From the IMG/VR virus record IMGVR_UViG_3300042305_001810, positions 1-21,243 of that record: a DNA stretch of 21,243 bases. The stretch is one strand, 5' to 3'. Positions 19,314 to 21,243 of this stretch are shown here, piece after piece. The stretch comes from a virus. Below the pieces are notes generated by a model that worked only from the letters and a program-made list of their open reading frames with translations, had not been told where the DNA came from and made no database searches. Numbering within the stretch: the stretch's first letter is position 1; each line of letters starts with the position of its first letter. The position numbers were made by a program, and so were the translations under genes.

Positions 19314-19501
19314 TGGTATGGAGAAGTGGACAACCTATTGATATGGGCTACTATCTTTGTGCTATTGTTGGTAACAATAAGCCTAGTGAATTATATTGGG
19401 ATGGTGCTTCTTGGAGTTATCAAGATTGGGAAACTCTTGATAGTAATGAAGTTGCATATTATATGTATCTTGGTGATATTCCTATGCCGGAGAATTGGTG
19501 A
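19313..19501 (+). CDS. DUF551-like small protein
   Basis: This 62-aa protein is MVWRSGQPIDMGYYLCAIVG, then LYWDGASWSYQDWETLDSNE, then VAYYMYLGDIPMPENW. The order 'W ... P...G.YL ... W.DG.W ... V.YY....iP.PE' matches the DUF551 pattern seen in many phage early regions (W at the start, paired Tyr/Trp and IPxPE at the end). The function of DUF551 is unknown. It overlaps the next gene by 1 bp (TGATG). Confidence 0.68.
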   Translation: MVWRSGQPIDMGYYLCAIVGNNKPSELYWDGASWSYQDWETLDSNEVAYYMYLGDIPMPENW

Positions 19502-19818
19502 TGGAATGGTTTAACTCTCATAAGAATCCACCAGAGGTTGGACAAAAGATTTATTACTTTGGGCCGCATATTGGTATCGGGATTGGACACTATTCTTATC
19601 AAGAGGACAGGGGATTCTTTCCATATCATTACGATGAAAATGGCTTGAAAGTTAATGAAGAAAAAAAGATAGACCTTTGCCCCCATATTTTCACTAACGA
19701 AAAATTTGGAGTTGTTGATGCTTGTGATGCTCCGTTCTGGCTTCCTTACGACGAGGAACGAGCAAAGAGTTGGTGTCCGATTATTCCAGAAGAATATACT
19801 AAGGGGTTGTATGACTAA
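19501..19818 (+). CDS. Unknown protein, possible DUF551 relative
   Basis: ATG 19501 overlaps the previous TGA, and GGAG lies about 9 bases upstream. The 105-aa product is MEWFNSHKNPPEVGQKIYYF, then a Gly/His-rich strand region (HIGIGIGHYSYQEDRGFFPY), and ends DAPFWLPYDEERAKSWCPII. 'W.....PPE.G..i.yf...h.giG.Y' at the start and 'fWlPY' near the end recall DUF551 but are longer and less certain. It could be a diverged second copy of the 19313 gene. Confidence 0.75.
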   Translation: MEWFNSHKNPPEVGQKIYYFGPHIGIGIGHYSYQEDRGFFPYHYDENGLKVNEEKKIDLCPHIFTNEKFGVVDACDAPFWLPYDEERAKSWCPIIPEEYTKGLYD

Positions 19819-19984
19819 CGATAGAGAAAAAGCCATGATCTATATTCTTAGTTTTTTCAGGAATAGAATGGCGGCTGTGAATAAGCAAAATGTAAGCCAA
19901 GTTAAAGAACTTATTTCTACCCATGAGATTGCAGTTTCCGAACTTGTGGATAAGTATGTGGAGTTAGTTTATGAAAACTCTTAG
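19811..19984 (+). CDS. Small helical unknown protein
   Basis: This 57-aa frame is MTNDREKAMIYILSFFRNRM, then AAVNKQNVSQVKELISTHEI, then AVSELVDKYVELVYENS, with two amphipathic helices. It overlaps the previous gene by 8 bp, with AAGGGG just before the ATG, and overlaps the following gene by 14 bp. ATG 19811 is used. A longer frame from 19706 is a shadow of the preceding gene. Confidence 0.72.
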   Translation: MTNDREKAMIYILSFFRNRMAAVNKQNVSQVKELISTHEIAVSELVDKYVELVYENS

Positions 19985-20096
19985 TGATATTTGTCCATGT
20001 GGAAAATGTGATATACTAGCATACAAGTATGATCATAACTATGGCATCTTATGGTATTTTTGTGCTGAATGCCATTGGTGGTATGTAGGTAACTAA
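19971..20096 (+). CDS. Zinc-ribbon microprotein
   Basis: This 41-aa frame is MKTLSDICPCGKCDILAYKY, then DHNYGILWYFCAECHWWYVG. CxCxxC (C8, C10, C13) and CxxC (C31, C34) give a typical zinc-ribbon layout with aromatic flanks. GGAG lies 7 bases before the ATG. Its TAA directly abuts twin palindrome 9. It is the last gene of the P12 operon, which thus begins and ends with a zinc-binding microprotein. Confidence 0.76.
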   Translation: MKTLSDICPCGKCDILAYKYDHNYGILWYFCAECHWWYVGN

Positions 20097-20140
20097 CTGC
20101 CAAAATGGCGGCCGGGCCGCACCATCTGCCAAAATGGCAT
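20097..20140. repeat. Twin palindrome copy 9
   Basis: CTGCCAAAATGGCGG (20097-20111) and CTGCCAAAATGGCAT (20126-20140), 29 bp between centres, spacer CCGGGCCGCACCAT. It abuts a TAA stop. The -35 of P13 is 24 bp on. Confidence 0.95.
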
Positions 20141-20164
20141 ACCAAAATTTTTTAAATCTTTCTC

Positions 20165-20192
20165 TTGACCATTCCGATACTAATAGTATACT
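20165..20192 (+). promoter_or_regulatory. CGATA-class promoter P13
   Basis: TTGACC (20165-20170), 16 bp with ATTCCGATA, TATACT (20187-20192). It drives a very short unit (about 20199 to 20340) with only a 30-codon frame and hairpin element 3. Confidence 0.83.
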
Positions 20193-20202
20193 TAAGGGAC
20201 AA

Positions 20203-20295
20203 GTGGATGCGGGCCGTTGGCAGAATGATATCAAAGAAGCCGCGGTTAAATGCAAAGCCGAGTATGGCATAACCCAATCCTCTTGTCTTTCCTAA
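20203..20295 (+). CDS. Possible 30-aa peptide with GTG start
   Basis: GTG 20203 lies about 4 bases after the expected start of P13 and opens a 30-codon frame, GRWQNDIKEAAVKCKAEYGI in its core, with protein-like composition. Its TAA is inside hairpin element 3, much as TGA stops begin copies 1 and 2. A second frame from ATG 20207 (21 aa, basic) is an alternative. The unit could equally make only a small RNA. Confidence 0.4.
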   Translation: MDAGRWQNDIKEAAVKCKAEYGITQSSCLS

Positions 20296-20335
20296 TCCTA
20301 CGGATTTGGTAGTCTTGGCGATAGTCAGCGAGAAA
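20281..20335 (+). ncRNA. Conserved hairpin element, copy 3
   Basis: It shares CTAATCCTACGGATTTGG and AGTCAGCG with copy 2, with the same 13-nt distance between them. The apical hairpin extends as CC-t-AATCC-TAC-GGATT-t-GG. The outer TGACT and middle stems of copies 1 and 2 are lost. Promoter P14 starts 14 bp after AGTCAGCG. Confidence 0.68.
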
Positions 20336-20344
20336 TTAAAGGTA

Positions 20345-20373
20345 TTGACAACGATTGGTCGATAAGGTATACT
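20345..20373 (+). promoter_or_regulatory. CGATA-class promoter P14, leaderless configuration
   Basis: TTGACA (20345-20350), 17 bp (the only 17 in the family) with GGTCGATA, TATACT (20368-20373). ATG 20380 is six bases after the -10. Confidence 0.83.
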
Positions 20374-20379
20374 AGAGAC

Positions 20380-20805
20380 ATGAAAACAAAACAACCACAC
20401 GGCGAAGTGCGATTCCATCTTGGTGGTGGAAAAAATTATATGCACTGGCAACTAAAAATTAAGAAAGGTAGCAAAACTGTTGAGGTTTGCTATTTTGATC
20501 CATCTGAATATCAGTTAGAGATGCGGGGTTGTAGATTGGTGAATCAGCCCAATAAGGCTAAAAAGGTGTTTGAGGCTGGTGTGCATGATGTGAGCGGATG
20601 GGTACGATGTGAAGAGTTGATGTTGAGAAAAAGTTTTTATCCACTTTTGCCTGTTGACAATCTTGAAAAGTTGTATTATAATCCCATCCGTGATCCACAC
20701 TGGCGACGAGAAAGCGATAGCAACGAATTCGTTTGGGACGATAGCGAATACGCTACTTTACTGACTAACGGCAAACAAGTTTATATTTTGGAAGAAAGGG
20801 TTTGA
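20380..20805 (+). CDS. Unknown phage protein, predicted leaderless mRNA
   Basis: This 141-aa protein starts MKTKQPHGEVRFHLGGGKNY and continues MHWQLKIK ... VEVCYFDPSEYQLEMRGCRL, then NKAKKVFEAGVHDVSGWVRC. The early VRFHLGGG...MHWQ and GCRL segments look like a conserved phage family that I recall without a function. The C-terminal half is rich in Tyr, Trp and Asp. No ribosome site is possible, since the -10 ends 6 bases before the ATG. It is followed after only 2 bp by the bL12-like gene in the same unit. Confidence 0.8.
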   Translation: MKTKQPHGEVRFHLGGGKNYMHWQLKIKKGSKTVEVCYFDPSEYQLEMRGCRLVNQPNKAKKVFEAGVHDVSGWVRCEELMLRKSFYPLLPVDNLEKLYYNPIRDPHWRRESDSNEFVWDDSEYATLLTNGKQVYILEERV

Positions 20806-20807
20806 AT

Positions 20808-21182
20808 ATGATTAAGTTGGAACTGGGTGTGCGTGAGGCTCTTACCATGATTGCTAACGGTTGCAGTCTGGATATGTTCGAGAAGATTGTGTGTGCGTTG
20901 GAGGTGGCGCTGGGTGTGAATCAGCGTCGTGTGGTTACGATCACTGGTGGTATGGATCTGGACAATCGCATCTCTTGCATCAAGGCTATTCGACTCCACA
21001 CCGGATGGGGCTTGAAGGAAAGCAAGGATTGGACGGATGCTCTGGTGGGCGGTTGGAAGTACGACAAGTTTGTTCCGGCATCTGCTGGTGCGAAGCAGAG
21101 TATTACGCTCAAGACTCCCGAGGCGGCTGAAAAGTTGCTGCGTGATCTTGCTGGTTTGGGTTGTGAGGGTTATCTCTCATAA
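20808..21182 (+). CDS. Ribosomal bL12 C-terminal-domain-like protein
   Basis: This 124-aa protein has an N-terminal helical part (1-45) and a domain (about 53-124) with the bL12 CTD signature: RISCIKAIRLHTGWGLKESK (54-73), DWTDALVGG, then a helix TPEAAEKLLRDLAGLGCEGYL ending in a strand. Compare bL12 'KI.vIK.vR..TGLGLKEAKDLVd...k.g..keeAe..k..Le.aGa.vel'. The CTD recruits translation GTPases to the ribosome, and bL12-like genes are known in some large environmental phages. The N-terminal half does not resemble the bL12 dimerisation domain. Start at ATG 20808 after GAAAGGG. Its TAA abuts twin palindrome 10. Confidence 0.82.
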   Translation: MIKLELGVREALTMIANGCSLDMFEKIVCALEVALGVNQRRVVTITGGMDLDNRISCIKAIRLHTGWGLKESKDWTDALVGGWKYDKFVPASAGAKQSITLKTPEAAEKLLRDLAGLGCEGYLS

Positions 21183-21226
21183 CTGCCAAAACGGCAGGCG
21201 CCGCGGCCCGGCTGCCAAAATGGCAG
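21183..21226. repeat. Twin palindrome copy 10
   Basis: CTGCCAAAACGGCAG (21183-21197) and CTGCCAAAATGGCAG (21212-21226), 29 bp between centres, spacer GCGCCGCGGCCCGG. It abuts a TAA stop. The promoter expected after it would lie beyond the window. Confidence 0.95.
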
Positions 21227-21243
21227 AGCAAAAAATATTCACG

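Noticed and set aside
11897-21226. Integron-like attC sites separating gene cassettes
   Set aside because: The repeats lack the RYYYAAC/GTTRRRY core pairs of attC, no integrase is present, and each unit carries its own promoter, unlike typical cassettes.
11897-21226. CRISPR array formed by the repeated palindromes
   Set aside because: Copies are hundreds to more than a thousand bases apart with genes between them. There are no regular spacers and no cas genes.
11897-21226. Twin palindromes as simple rho-independent terminators
   Set aside because: The stems are only 5-6 bp, several arms carry stem mismatches, the exact 29-bp pairing is not needed for termination, and T-runs often lie well away from the stem. 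A partial termination role is not excluded.

Overview
The window looks like part of a large tailed-phage (Caudoviricetes) genome from an uncultivated source. Evidence for this is a terminase large subunit, a portal-like protein, a phage-type sigma factor, a very long Pro/Thr-repeat appendage protein, and dozens of very small genes packed end to end. There is no tRNA, rRNA or CRISPR array, and nothing identifies the host beyond the use of sigma70-like promoters and Shine-Dalgarno sites.

Left half (1-10292), strongly AT-rich and mostly on the minus strand. Read in its own direction, one tightly overlapping operon runs from 6536 down to 1. It holds a 48-aa ORF, a sigma-70 region-2 protein, a helix-turn-helix/coiled-coil protein that may be the small terminase, GDP-mannose 4,6-dehydratase, an HNH nuclease, an ERCC4-type nuclease, the large terminase and a portal-like protein cut by the window edge. 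A divergent plus-strand gene (6620) encodes a small DNA-binding protein and ends in a shared bidirectional terminator. Further minus-strand genes encode a small membrane protein, an unknown protein and an 848-aa appendage-like protein with 13 tandem 18-bp repeats.

Junction (10293-11207). The base composition changes here. The stretch holds a broken subtilisin-family gene: a Trp codon of a conserved motif reads TGA, and the middle of the catalytic domain is missing.

Right half (11208-21243), plus strand, more GC-rich. It holds about 34 small genes in 15 short transcription units. Nearly every unit starts with one promoter type: TTGACA-like -35, exactly 16 bp of spacer (17 in one case) and a TATAAT-like -10, with a (C)CGATA motif in the spacer or just after the -10. 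Ten copies of a 44-bp twin palindrome (two CTGCCAAAATGGCAG-type 15-mers always 29 bp centre to centre, with a GGGCCGCG-like core between) separate most units. Three copies of a different 56-nt hairpin element mark other gene ends. Three promoters lie so close to an ATG that their mRNAs should be leaderless. One unit (about 18392-18815) has no credible ORF but many complementary stems and looks like a large structured non-coding RNA.

The right half therefore looks like an early/accessory region built from regulatory cassettes, similar in concept to the promoter-early stem-loop (PeSL) cassettes of T4-type phages but with unrelated sequence. Its recognisable products include a bL12 C-terminal-domain-like protein, an Api92/DUF1281-like protein, a PD-(D/E)XK-like nuclease, zinc-ribbon microproteins, one-helix membrane peptides and a very acidic Asp/Tyr-rich protein.
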